Shown here: positions 1 to 7,322 of the stretch, one piece after another
Layout of the letters: each line of letters starts with the position of its first letter
Numbering within the stretch: the stretch's first letter is position 1
Source of the DNA: CAKVLS01 sp045651685
Lineage (GTDB): Bacteria; Bacillota; Clostridia; Christensenellales; UBA1242
Reading direction: 5' to 3'
Assembly: GCA_045651685.1 (NCBI GenBank)
Contig: JAZRSV010000027.1
Location: 27,306 to 91,305 of the forward strand
Length of the DNA: 64,000 nucleotides
Program-made: the position numbers and the translations under genes
The notes under the pieces: model-generated
The model's database searches: none
The model's input: only the letters and a program-made list of their open reading frames with translations
What the model was told of the DNA's origin: nothing

Positions 1-575
1 TCTGGTAGATTGCAAAGGTCACCACCCATGCTAAATACACCGTCAGTGACAATTAAGATACCTTTGTCAGAAGGCACAGACTTAAGTTGTCTTTCTAGGT
101 CTTCCATGTCGTTGTGGTTGTATCTTAATAGTTTTGCAAAGCTCAATCTGCAAGCATCATAGATACTAGCGTGGTTGTCTTTGTCGCCGATGATATAGTC
201 GTTTCTGCCAGCTATTGCGCTAATAATAGCAAGGTTTGATTGAAAACCAGTAGAGAAAGTCAAAGCTGCTTCTTTATGTACAAAATCTGCAATATCTTGT
301 TCTAGAGTTAAGTGTTGTTTTAGGGTGCCGTTTAAGAATCTAGAACCAGAGCAGCCAGAACCATATTGCTCTAAAGCTTTGATACCAGCATCAATAACTT
401 CATCGTGGATAGTTAGGCCTAGATAGTTGTTAGAACCTAACATAATAAGGCTTTGGCCTTCCATAACTACTTCAGTGTCTTGACGAGTATCAAGTGCATG
501 AAAATATGGATATATACCAGCAGCCATTGCGTCTTTGGCCACGGTGTAGTTTTTACATTTTTCAAATAAATCCAT
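1..575 (-). CDS. AONS/KBL/serine palmitoyltransferase family PLP enzyme, C-terminal part outside window
   Basis: About 191 N-terminal residues of a fold-type I PLP-dependent alpha-oxoamine synthase; the rest lies beyond the left edge. It starts at ATG 575-573, preceded by GGAGAATTTTATA. Visible family features are an early Y-P-Y-F-H-A segment, M-L-G-S-N-N-Y-L-G-L, G-S-G-C-S-G-S-R-F-L-N-G-T, the D-N-H-A-S-I-Y-D-A-C segment, and V-T-D-G-V-F-S-M-G-G-D near the cut. Family members condense an amino acid with an acyl-CoA, for example glycine C-acetyltransferase, 8-amino-7-oxononanoate synthase or serine palmitoyltransferase. The N-terminal wording resembles the 'KBL/SPT-like' group more than BioF, but the substrate cannot be settled from this fragment. 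No biotin or threonine-degradation genes are visible beside it. Confidence 0.85.
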   Translation of the reverse strand, partial: MDLFEKCKNYTVAKDAMAAGIYPYFHALDTRQDTEVVMEGQSLIMLGSNNYLGLTIHDEVIDAGIKALEQYGSGCSGSRFLNGTLKQHLTLEQDIADFVHKEAALTFSTGFQSNLAIISAIAGRNDYIIGDKDNHASIYDACRLSFAKLLRYNHNDMEDLERQLKSVPSDKGILIVTDGVFSMGGDLCNLP

Positions 576-699
576 TATAAAATTCTCCTAGTAAATAACA
601 AATTTGTTAAGACTATTTTTAATATATCAAAAAACAAATTTTTTGTCATTTATTTATAAAGTATTTTTAATATTTTTTATGAAAATGTTATATATTATT

Positions 700-727
700 T
701 TGAAAAAAAACTTTTTTGTTGTATTAT
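700..727 (+). promoter_or_regulatory. Promoter for the ABC ATPase gene
   Basis: TTGAAA (700-705), a 16-base spacer and TATTAT (722-727), followed by a short leader to the ATG at 762. It lies in the divergent gap between the PLP enzyme and the ABC ATPase. Confidence 0.55.
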
Positions 728-761
728 TTAATTGTAGTAAAACAAACAGTAGAGGTGTTGT

Positions 762-1406
762 ATGATAACTTTTAGTGATGTTGTATTAAAATATACTAGA
801 GAGTTTTGTGCTCTAAACAAAGTATCTTTTGAAGTAGCGCCAAACGAAATAGTTGCACTATATGGCAATAAAGACAGTGGCAAGTCATGTATATTAAGAC
901 TTATCGCAGGTCTAGAAAAACCTACTAGTGGCGAAGTTTATATAAAAAATACAGAAGTTGCAAAAGTTAACTTTCAAACAGATGTTAGCCTTGGTTATAT
1001 ACCATATAAGGGTAGCTTTTTTGAAGACAAAACTGTTTATGAAAACTTAAAGTATATATTAAAAATTAGAGGTGTTAGCGAGGCAGAACAAGAAAGCTTG
1101 GTTAACAAATCTCTTATTGACTTTAAGCTAGAGATGATCAAAGACGAAAAAGTAAAAAACTTGTCTTTGCTAGACAAGTATATTTTGTCAATTGTCAGAC
1201 TTACTTATCGTAAGCTAGACATATTGCTTATTGATAATATTTTTGAAGAATTAGACGAGCAAGCGACCAAAAAAATTATTTCGCTAATCAAAAAATATTT
1301 TGTAAAAGCTCAAACAACAATTATTTATGCTACTAGTGATGCAGAGCTTGCCAAGGCAATATCTACGAGAATTATCAATGTAGAACTTGGCCAAATTGTT
1401 GACTAA
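762..1406 (+). CDS. Degenerate ABC-type ATPase subunit
   Basis: 214 residues with the size and order of a stand-alone ABC ATPase. The Walker A (GNKDSGKS, about residues 36-43) is intact. The region that should hold the LSGGQ signature reads N-L-S-L-L-D-K-Y-I-L, and Walker B ends in L-L-I-D-N, so the catalytic glutamate after the aspartate is replaced by asparagine. ABC ATPases normally drive transport with a permease, but no membrane subunit is adjacent. With these changes it may bind ATP yet hydrolyse it poorly, acting as a regulatory or structural half of a heterodimer (inference). The start at 762 follows AGAGGTG. Its 3' end overlaps the convergent neighbour by 4 bases. Confidence 0.8.
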   Translation: MITFSDVVLKYTREFCALNKVSFEVAPNEIVALYGNKDSGKSCILRLIAGLEKPTSGEVYIKNTEVAKVNFQTDVSLGYIPYKGSFFEDKTVYENLKYILKIRGVSEAEQESLVNKSLIDFKLEMIKDEKVKNLSLLDKYILSIVRLTYRKLDILLIDNIFEELDEQATKKIISLIKKYFVKAQTTIIYATSDAELAKAISTRIINVELGQIVD

Positions 1407-1771
1407 AAGTTATAATCTTCGACTTTCTTAAACTCATCATATTTTGGTGAGTTTTTTTGTTGTTTTGGTTTAGGTTTGTTTAGGTTGCCTAGTAGTGATA
1501 GTATGTTTGCGTTGCCACCGGCAAGATTTTTTATAAGATTGCCTGCATCTAGTCCGCCGCCTAACATCTTTGGCAACATATTGCCAAGCATCGACATGAT
1601 GTTGTTTTGATTTGGCATAATGTTGGGTTGATTGGTTGTTTGGATAGAAGCTTTTGGCGAGTCGATAAAACTTGTTGGGTAGCAGTTTAATATTTCTTGT
1701 GGTATGTTAGGCTGTTGTGGCTGACTTGCGGTGGGGTTAAATAAGTTTGATAATAGTTGTGATATATCCAT
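1403..1771 (-). CDS. Small Asn/Gln/Pro-rich protein of unknown function
   Basis: 122 residues starting at ATG 1771, chosen because GGAGAAACT lies directly upstream; a longer reading frame to 1807 has no such site. The first half is rich in Q, N and P. The middle (around residues 58-95) is a glycine/leucine-rich stretch with repeated N-M-L-P / G-N-L words, and the tail is charged (K-P-K-P-K-Q-Q-K, ending V-E-D-Y-N-F). There is no signal peptide and no recognisable domain. It is divergent from the small gene at 1867, with which it shares a 95-base promoter region. I do not recognise it. Confidence 0.6.
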   Translation of the reverse strand: MDISQLLSNLFNPTASQPQQPNIPQEILNCYPTSFIDSPKASIQTTNQPNIMPNQNNIMSMLGNMLPKMLGGGLDAGNLIKNLAGGNANILSLLGNLNKPKPKQQKNSPKYDEFKKVEDYNF

Positions 1772-1866
1772 AGTTTCTCCGATAAAATAATATATGAGTA
1801 TATACAAAAAATGTTTAATAAAACCAAAACAAAATTTGTAGCATATATTATTTTGAGGAGATTATT

Positions 1867-2187
1867 ATGGTAAAAAACTTATTTGATTATGCAGATACCC
1901 CTATAGAGGAGATAAATAGCTCTACATATAAGCGAAAAGAAAAATACGAACAAATATCTGACAAGACAACTATCGACCAAATAGACCTAAAACAAGCCTA
2001 CAACAAATACAAAGATATGCCACAAGATGCTCTTGTAGAAGAGTTTTTGAAGGTGGCAAAAAATCAAAGATTGTCTGGTGCACTTAATAACGAAAAGATT
2101 GCTAAGATGTATAACACATTAAGCCCATATCTTAACGCAGATCAAAAAGAAATGTTTAATACCTTAATGAATAAATTGGATGAATAA
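1867..2187 (+). CDS. Small helical protein of unknown function
   Basis: 106 residues, start preceded by GAGGAGATTATT. The sequence is hydrophilic and predicted helical, with a C-terminal segment L-S-P-Y-L-N-A-D-Q-K-E-M-F-N-T-L. No signal peptide, membrane segment or known motif is visible. Its last 8 bases overlap the start of the subtilase gene, so the two are almost certainly translated from one message and may work together. A role as inhibitor, substrate or partner of the protease would be guesswork. Confidence 0.7.
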   Translation: MVKNLFDYADTPIEEINSSTYKRKEKYEQISDKTTIDQIDLKQAYNKYKDMPQDALVEEFLKVAKNQRLSGALNNEKIAKMYNTLSPYLNADQKEMFNTLMNKLDE

Positions 2188-3340
2188 TATATATGACAAG
2201 ATAGATAGCAGCTTAATACAGGCAGTGACAACTCAAAGCGTCGATTGTGTACATAATTGCATTGTGTATTCTAATGATTATTTTAATTTAAAAAACCATC
2301 TTCTGCCTAAAGTAGTCAAAGATGAGATTATATACGAATATCCATTTATAGGGGCAATAGGTGTAGCTCTAAACCAGTCTCAAATAATAAAATTAGCCAA
2401 AGTTAATTATGTTAGTTATATATCTAGGCAAAGCAAGGTGTTTGCTCAAATAGATGTCTCAAAAAAGATAATGAAGATAGATAACTTTTATAATAGGGGT
2501 ATATATGGCAAAAACTGTACTATGGCTATTATAGATACAGGTATATCACCACATATAGATTTTTTGATACCTAATAAGCGTATTGTTAAGTTTGTAGACT
2601 TGATAGGTAATAAAAATAATCCATACGATGACAACGGGCATGGTACATTTGTAGCTAGTGTTGCTTGTGGCAATGGTATAACTAGCTGTGGCAAATATAG
2701 TGGCATTGCGCCAAAGAGTAATATTATAGCGATAAAAGCTCTAGAAAAGTCTGGCGAGACAGGTGCATACAAAATACTCGAGGCGATGCAATGGATATAT
2801 GACAATCGCAAAAAATATAATATAAAAGTAGTGTGCATGAGCTTTGGTAGCAATCCGATAGAACGAAATGATCCTTTGATGATAGGTGCAGAAAGTTTGT
2901 GGCAGGCGGGGATTGTTGTAGTAGCTGCTGCTGGCAATAGTGGACCAAAAATGTCAACTATCAAGTCGCCAGGTATAAGCAATAAAATCATAACCGTAGG
3001 TGGTCTAGACGATTGTAGAGATAGAGGGCTGGATGAAAAGTATTATAAGGTATGTGACTTTTCTTCTAGAGGGCCTGCTGGGTATTTTTATAAACCTGAT
3101 CTTATAGCTCCCGCAATTAATATAGTAGGTGCAGATAATGGCGGCGGATATACCAAAATGAGTGGTACATCGGTAGCTACGCCAATGGTGGCGGGGGTGT
3201 GCTGCCTTATGCTTGACAAATACCCTAATATGACACCAGACCAGCTAAAGATAAGGCTTGTAAAAAACTGCAAGCAAATAGTTTATAACCAAAATGCAGA
3301 AGGTTATGGCTTGTTGCAGTTGGATAATTTGTTTAATTAA
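2180..3340 (+). CDS. S8-family subtilisin-like serine protease, cytoplasmic type
   Basis: 386 residues with a complete subtilase catalytic set: Asp119 in I-I-D-T-G-I, His154 in D-N-G-H-G-T, oxyanion Asn253 in A-A-A-G-N-S-G-P and Ser331 in S-G-T-S-V-A-T-P. There is no signal peptide. A roughly 100-residue N-terminal part may act as pro-domain or intramolecular inhibitor. Lacking export signals, it resembles AprX or intracellular subtilases that turn over cytoplasmic proteins, in some relatives during sporulation. Translation is coupled to the preceding 106-residue protein by an 8-base overlap. A terminator follows immediately. Confidence 0.95.
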   Translation: MNNIYDKIDSSLIQAVTTQSVDCVHNCIVYSNDYFNLKNHLLPKVVKDEIIYEYPFIGAIGVALNQSQIIKLAKVNYVSYISRQSKVFAQIDVSKKIMKIDNFYNRGIYGKNCTMAIIDTGISPHIDFLIPNKRIVKFVDLIGNKNNPYDDNGHGTFVASVACGNGITSCGKYSGIAPKSNIIAIKALEKSGETGAYKILEAMQWIYDNRKKYNIKVVCMSFGSNPIERNDPLMIGAESLWQAGIVVVAAAGNSGPKMSTIKSPGISNKIITVGGLDDCRDRGLDEKYYKVCDFSSRGPAGYFYKPDLIAPAINIVGADNGGGYTKMSGTSVATPMVAGVCCLMLDKYPNMTPDQLKIRLVKNCKQIVYNQNAEGYGLLQLDNLFN

Positions 3341-3369
3341 AAAAGCCCCATTATTTGGGGATTTTTTTA
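3341..3369. terminator. Bidirectional intrinsic terminator
   Basis: GCCCC / GGGG hairpin with a short ATTATTT loop, an A-run before and a T-run after. It serves both the subtilase (plus) and the cysteine desulfurase (minus), which converge here. Confidence 0.85.
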
Positions 3370-4491
3370 TAGCGACTGCAAAATTTTTAGCAACTTGTTT
3401 AGTTGCCTTTTTGTGTTGTAATGGTTAAGGCTCACTCGTACAGCTCCGCGCTGCATAGTACCAAGAAATTTGTGTGTTAGTGGTGCGCAATGGAGACCGC
3501 CTCTTACAGCAATGTTGTATTTTTCGTCAAGTAGCGAGCTTATCTCGACCGAATCATAACCATTTATATTAAAACAAACAACACCATACTTGCTATTTTG
3601 GTTGGTATATAGGGTTATATTGTTTTGTTTGGTTAGGTTGGATATAAGATAGTGTGTTAGTTCTTTTACTTTTTTTGTATTATGGTCAAAGTGCTTGGCA
3701 ACATAGCTAACGCCTTTGCCAAGGCCGACAATTAGTGGGGTAGCAAGTGTGCCACTTTCTAATCGTTCTGGCAACTCTTGTGGTTGGTATAACTCACTCG
3801 AGTTTGTACCCGTGCCACCGTGTTTGAGTGGTTGTGGTATTGTATCGCAATTAATACATAACCCACCAATACTTAATGGGGCAAATAAGCCTTTGTGTCC
3901 GGCAAAAGCTAACATGTCAATATGGTCTTGTTGCATATCTATGTCGACATGTCCACAGCTTTGTGCAGCATCTACCAAAAACAGAATATTGTGTCTGTTG
4001 CAAAAGGCGCCAATGTTTTTTATATCGTTGATATTTCCTGTCACATTAGATATGTGAGTTAGACACACGAGATACGTTTTGTCATTGCAGGCAGAAGATA
4101 TATCTGTGACATCTATATAATTGTGGTTTTTTGGATAAACTATTGTTAGCGATATTTTGCCTTGACTTTCGAGATATTTTAATGGTCTTAATGCGGAGTT
4201 GTGTTCGAAACAACTAGTGACTACATGTCCGCCGTCTTTTACTGTGCCCAAGATGGCAGTGTTTAGCGCTTCGGTGCAGTTGCTTGTAAATATAACCCCA
4301 TTGTCATGCTGGCAGTTAAAAAAGTTTTTTATCTTGAGCCTTGCTCTTAATATCTGTTTTGCGGCCTTTAGGCTGGCTTTGTGACCACTTCTGCCTGGGT
4401 TGGCGCAATAATGTGTCATAGCTCTAACTACCGCATATTTAACCGATATAGGCTTGTTGTAGCTGGTTGCTGCGTTGTCAAAATATATCAT
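3367..4491 (-). CDS. Cysteine desulfurase family protein (class V aminotransferase, TIGR01977-like)
   Basis: 374 residues starting at ATG 4491 (GGAGTTTTT upstream); the reading frame extends to 4581 but without a ribosome site. It is a PLP enzyme that removes sulfur, or selenium, from cysteine or selenocysteine. Lys200 in F-A-G-H-K-G-L is the Schiff-base lysine, His97 stacks on the cofactor, Asp174 lies in V-D-A-A-Q-S, and Cys335 in R-G-G-L-H-C-A-P is the persulfide-forming residue. The short sequence around this Cys is of the SufS-like group II type. It is divergent from a DUF3343 gene; this pairing is known from selenium/sulfur-trafficking loci in Clostridia. No suf or isc scaffold genes are adjacent, so Fe-S assembly is not the obvious job. 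Confidence 0.88.
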   Translation of the reverse strand: MIYFDNAATSYNKPISVKYAVVRAMTHYCANPGRSGHKASLKAAKQILRARLKIKNFFNCQHDNGVIFTSNCTEALNTAILGTVKDGGHVVTSCFEHNSALRPLKYLESQGKISLTIVYPKNHNYIDVTDISSACNDKTYLVCLTHISNVTGNINDIKNIGAFCNRHNILFLVDAAQSCGHVDIDMQQDHIDMLAFAGHKGLFAPLSIGGLCINCDTIPQPLKHGGTGTNSSELYQPQELPERLESGTLATPLIVGLGKGVSYVAKHFDHNTKKVKELTHYLISNLTKQNNITLYTNQNSKYGVVCFNINGYDSVEISSLLDEKYNIAVRGGLHCAPLTHKFLGTMQRGAVRVSLNHYNTKRQLNKLLKILQSL

Positions 4492-4603
4492 AAAAACTCC
4501 ATTCACTAAATAATTTTTAAGCTCGTATAATGTAATATAAACAAAGCTTTTGTTTAGTTTATAAATATTGCTAGTCGGCAAAAAATATGAATAGGATTAA
4601 CAA

Positions 4604-4861
4604 ATGAAATATATAATTGCAGCTTTTAGATCAAGAAATCATACAATGTTGTTTAATGAAATTTTGCACTCTTATGGTATAAAGAGTAAGGTAATAAACA
4701 CCCCTCGTATGGCAACAGTATCATGTGGTTTGTCTGTGCGTTTTGAGTATGTTGATTTTGACAAGGTAAAAACTATTATTGCAAGACGCAATTTTAACGG
4801 TTTTGCAGGTTTTTTTGGTGTTTATGAGATAGGTAATAACAAAATAGTCACAGCTATATAA
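4604..4861 (+). CDS. DUF3343 (putative Se/S carrier-like) protein
   Basis: 85 residues, nearly the whole length of the DUF3343 family. The family pattern is visible: the N-terminal A-A-F-R-S-R-N-H-T, then I-N-T-P-R-M-A-T-V-S-C-G-L-S-V-R-F with a single cysteine (Cys41) in the expected place. Family members are thought to carry selenium or sulfur, on the basis of genome context with selD, yedF and desulfurases. Here it faces the desulfurase across a 112-base gap, so the Cys335 persulfide of that enzyme could be passed to Cys41 (inference). AGGA lies 8 bases before the ATG. No selD or selenocysteine machinery is in the window. Confidence 0.85.
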   Translation: MKYIIAAFRSRNHTMLFNEILHSYGIKSKVINTPRMATVSCGLSVRFEYVDFDKVKTIIARRNFNGFAGFFGVYEIGNNKIVTAI

Positions 4862-4890
4862 ATATTATTAATAAATTTTATTATAACTTA

Positions 4891-4918
4891 TTGAAAATTT
4901 GCACTTTTGTGTTATAAT
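4891..4918 (+). promoter_or_regulatory. Promoter for nth, TG-extended -10
   Basis: TTGAAA (4891-4896), 16-base spacer and TATAAT (4913-4918) preceded by TG-T. The start codon of nth is at 4943. Confidence 0.7.
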
Positions 4919-4942
4919 AGGTGTGGCAAAAAAGGTAATCGT

Positions 4943-5569
4943 ATGAAAAGTGCAGACATAGTCTACAACAAAATAAATAGTTTGTTTCCTGTGGCAAAGT
5001 GCGAACTTAACTTTGCTAACAATTTTGAGCTACTTATTGCCGTTATGCTTTCGGCACAATGTACAGACAAAAGAGTTAATGTTGTCACTAGTACACTTTT
5101 TCAAAAATACAAAACACCACAAGACTTTGCTAATGCTGATATAAATGTGTTAGAAAAAGAGATTTTTTCTTGTGGTTTTTACCATAACAAAGCCAAAAAT
5201 ATTATTAACGCTAGCAAAGATATTGTTAGTAAGTATGATGGACAAGTCCCAGATACTTTTGAAGATTTGATATCGCTAACCGGCGTAGGTAGAAAAACTG
5301 CTAATGTAGTTTTGGCAGTTGCTTTTAACCAAGATGCTATAGCAGTAGATACACATGTGTTTAGAGTTTCTAATAGGTTGGGTATAGCAAAAGCGACCAA
5401 TCCACTTGCTTGTGAGAGACAACTTCAAAAGGCAATATCAAAGGATAAGTGGTCACATTTTCATCACTTGCTAGTATTGTTTGGCAGATATCATTGCAAA
5501 GCAATTAAACCAAACTGTGCAGGGTGCGAACTTAAAGAACTATGTGCTTTTTATAACAAAAGTAGATAG
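4943..5569 (+). CDS. nth: Endonuclease III
   Basis: 208 residues, a normal Nth length, starting at ATG 4943 after AAAGGTAATCGT; an upstream in-frame codon at 4907 overlaps the promoter and is rejected. It is a DNA glycosylase/AP lyase that removes oxidised pyrimidines. The helix-hairpin-helix L-T-G-V-G-R-K-T contains catalytic Lys118, and Asp136 follows in V-D-T-H-V-F. The [4Fe-4S] loop is Cys185-x6-Cys192-x2-Cys195-x5-Cys201, all present. It appears to be a single-gene unit with its own promoter. Confidence 0.97.
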   Translation: MKSADIVYNKINSLFPVAKCELNFANNFELLIAVMLSAQCTDKRVNVVTSTLFQKYKTPQDFANADINVLEKEIFSCGFYHNKAKNIINASKDIVSKYDGQVPDTFEDLISLTGVGRKTANVVLAVAFNQDAIAVDTHVFRVSNRLGIAKATNPLACERQLQKAISKDKWSHFHHLLVLFGRYHCKAIKPNCAGCELKELCAFYNKSR

Positions 5570-5570
5570 T

Positions 5571-5663
5571 GCTATGCAAACATAATCGTGGTACTATGCA
5601 AGATGTTTTTGTAGGTACTATGCATAATACTGGCACAAAAATATAATATTTTGGCACAAAAAT
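5571..5663. repeat. Phased short direct repeats upstream of obgE
   Basis: CTATGCA occurs at 5572, 5594 and 5618 (steps of 22 and 24 bases), followed by GGCACAAAAAT at 5632 and 5653 (step of 21). The roughly two-helical-turn spacing would put all copies on one face of the DNA. They lie between nth and obgE. Confidence 0.6.
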
Positions 5664-5705
5664 GTCGGGTTATTATAAAATATAAAAGAGAGTAGAATTG
5701 AGAAG

Positions 5706-6971
5706 ATGTTTATTGATAAGGTAAAAATTTTTATAAAAGCAGGCAATGGCGGCAACGGTATTGTTTCTTTTCATAGAGAAAAATATGTACAACGCGGTGG
5801 TCCAGATGGTGGCAACGGTGGTAAAGGTGGCGATATAATTTTTAAGGTCAACAAAGATCTTAACAATCTTGTATCCTTTCATTATAGCAAACACTTTAGA
5901 GCCGAAAATGGCCTTAGTGGCGAAAAGAAAAATTGCAATGGTAAAGATGGCAAACCAATGATTATACAAGTGCCAAAAGGTACTCTTGTAAGAGATGCAG
6001 AGACAAACAAAATCATTGCTGACCTATATTATGAAGACAAAGATTATGTGATACTAAAAGGTGGTAAGGGCGGTAAAGGTAATGCGTTTTTTGCAACTTC
6101 TACTAGACAATCTCCACACTTTAGTCAATCAGGCGAAGCTACAAAAGAATATGCCGTTATACTTGAACTTAAAACAATAGCTGATGTTGGCTTGATAGGC
6201 TTTCCTAATGTTGGCAAGAGTACACTATTGTCAACTGTATCGAGTGCTCGTCCAAAGATAGCTAACTATCATTTTACAACTTTGACCCCAAACCTTGGTG
6301 TTGTAAAATACTACGAACATAGTTTTGTAGTGGCAGATATACCTGGTCTTATTGAGGGGGCAAGTGATGGCACTGGTCTTGGTCATGACTTTTTGAGACA
6401 TATAGAGCGTACACGCATGTTGGTGCATGTTGTTGATATTTCTGGTATTGATGGTAGAGACCCATACCAAGATTATTTGGTTATTAATGATGAACTTAAA
6501 AAGTTTAATGAAGAACTTGCAAAGCTACCACAAATTGTTGCACTTAACAAGTGTGATTTGTTAGTTGATGATCAGCCTATAAAAGACTTTATGTCAAAAA
6601 TAGACAAAGATGTACAAGTTATACAAATATCAGCACTTAACCGCAAAAATATACAAGAGTTGATTAAACAAATTTACGAATTGTTAAAAACTTTGCCTAT
6701 ACCAGAACCAATACCTGTCGAAGATTATAACTTTGACGAAAAAGATACTACAAGTATCGATATTGTTAAACATGGCGAAGGTTATTACGAAATTGTTGGT
6801 GGTTATATTGATAACTTAATTAGAGGCGTTGTATTGTCAGATTATGAGTCTCAAGCGTACTTCCAAAAACGCTTAAAAGACGATGGAATAATCGATATGT
6901 TAAAGCAAAAAGGTGCTAAAGAAGGCGATACTGTACGCATCAGAGAAATAGAATTTGAAATTGTAGATTAG
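5706..6971 (+). CDS. obgE: GTPase Obg/CgtA
   Basis: 421 residues. Residues 1-158 form the glycine-rich Obg fold (repeated G-G-x-G-G). The G domain follows, with G1 GFPNVGKS (165-172), G3 DIPG (211-214) and G4 NKCD (281-284). The last 75 or so residues match the OCT domain found in Gram-positive ObgE. It is a ribosome-associated GTPase for 50S maturation and stress/sporulation signalling. It lies just upstream of yhbY and rsfS, a typical ribosome-assembly neighbourhood. The gap to yhbY is 10 bases, so they are co-transcribed. Confidence 0.97.
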   Translation: MFIDKVKIFIKAGNGGNGIVSFHREKYVQRGGPDGGNGGKGGDIIFKVNKDLNNLVSFHYSKHFRAENGLSGEKKNCNGKDGKPMIIQVPKGTLVRDAETNKIIADLYYEDKDYVILKGGKGGKGNAFFATSTRQSPHFSQSGEATKEYAVILELKTIADVGLIGFPNVGKSTLLSTVSSARPKIANYHFTTLTPNLGVVKYYEHSFVVADIPGLIEGASDGTGLGHDFLRHIERTRMLVHVVDISGIDGRDPYQDYLVINDELKKFNEELAKLPQIVALNKCDLLVDDQPIKDFMSKIDKDVQVIQISALNRKNIQELIKQIYELLKTLPIPEPIPVEDYNFDEKDTTSIDIVKHGEGYYEIVGGYIDNLIRGVVLSDYESQAYFQKRLKDDGIIDMLKQKGAKEGDTVRIREIEFEIVD

Positions 6972-6981
6972 GAGAAAAGAT

Positions 6982-7290
6982 ATGCTAAATTCTAAACAAA
7001 GAGCTTTGTTAAAAACTTATATATCTAGCCAAGACAGTGTATGTTTTGTTGGTAAAGATGGTATTAATGATATGGTTTTGGACAGCATTGCAAAAGCTTT
7101 GCTTGCTAGAGAATGTATCAAAATTACCGTTCAACAAAACTGCGAGTTGTCACCAAGAGAAGTTGCGCTTGCACTTGAAGAAGCACTAAAGGTTGACACT
7201 GTTGCTGTTATTGGTAGAAAGGTAGTTGTTTATAAGTACTCTTCTAGTGCAAAAAAACATATTGATATAAGTGTTAGCAAAAAGAAATAA
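6982..7290 (+). CDS. yhbY: YhbY-type (CRM domain) RNA-binding protein
   Basis: 102 residues covering a whole CRM/YhbY domain, with the L-x(3)-Q-R-A-L-L-K-x-like N-terminus, V-G-K-D-G in the GxxG loop (about residues 24-28) and a basic tail. Bacterial members bind pre-50S particles. The start follows GGAGAAAAG 10 bases after obgE, and a strong terminator ends the unit. Confidence 0.93.
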   Translation: MLNSKQRALLKTYISSQDSVCFVGKDGINDMVLDSIAKALLARECIKITVQQNCELSPREVALALEEALKVDTVAVIGRKVVVYKYSSSAKKHIDISVSKKK

Positions 7291-7294
7291 CAAC

Positions 7295-7322
7295 AAAACC
7301 CCACATATGTGGGGCTTTTTTA
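7295..7322 (+). terminator. Intrinsic terminator after yhbY
   Basis: A perfect CCCCACATATGTGGGG palindrome followed by C and a T-run; it probably also serves the convergent membrane-protein gene. Confidence 0.85.

Noticed and set aside
4907..4942. Upstream start of nth
   Set aside because: It would place the start codon before the -10 box TATAAT at 4913-4918.
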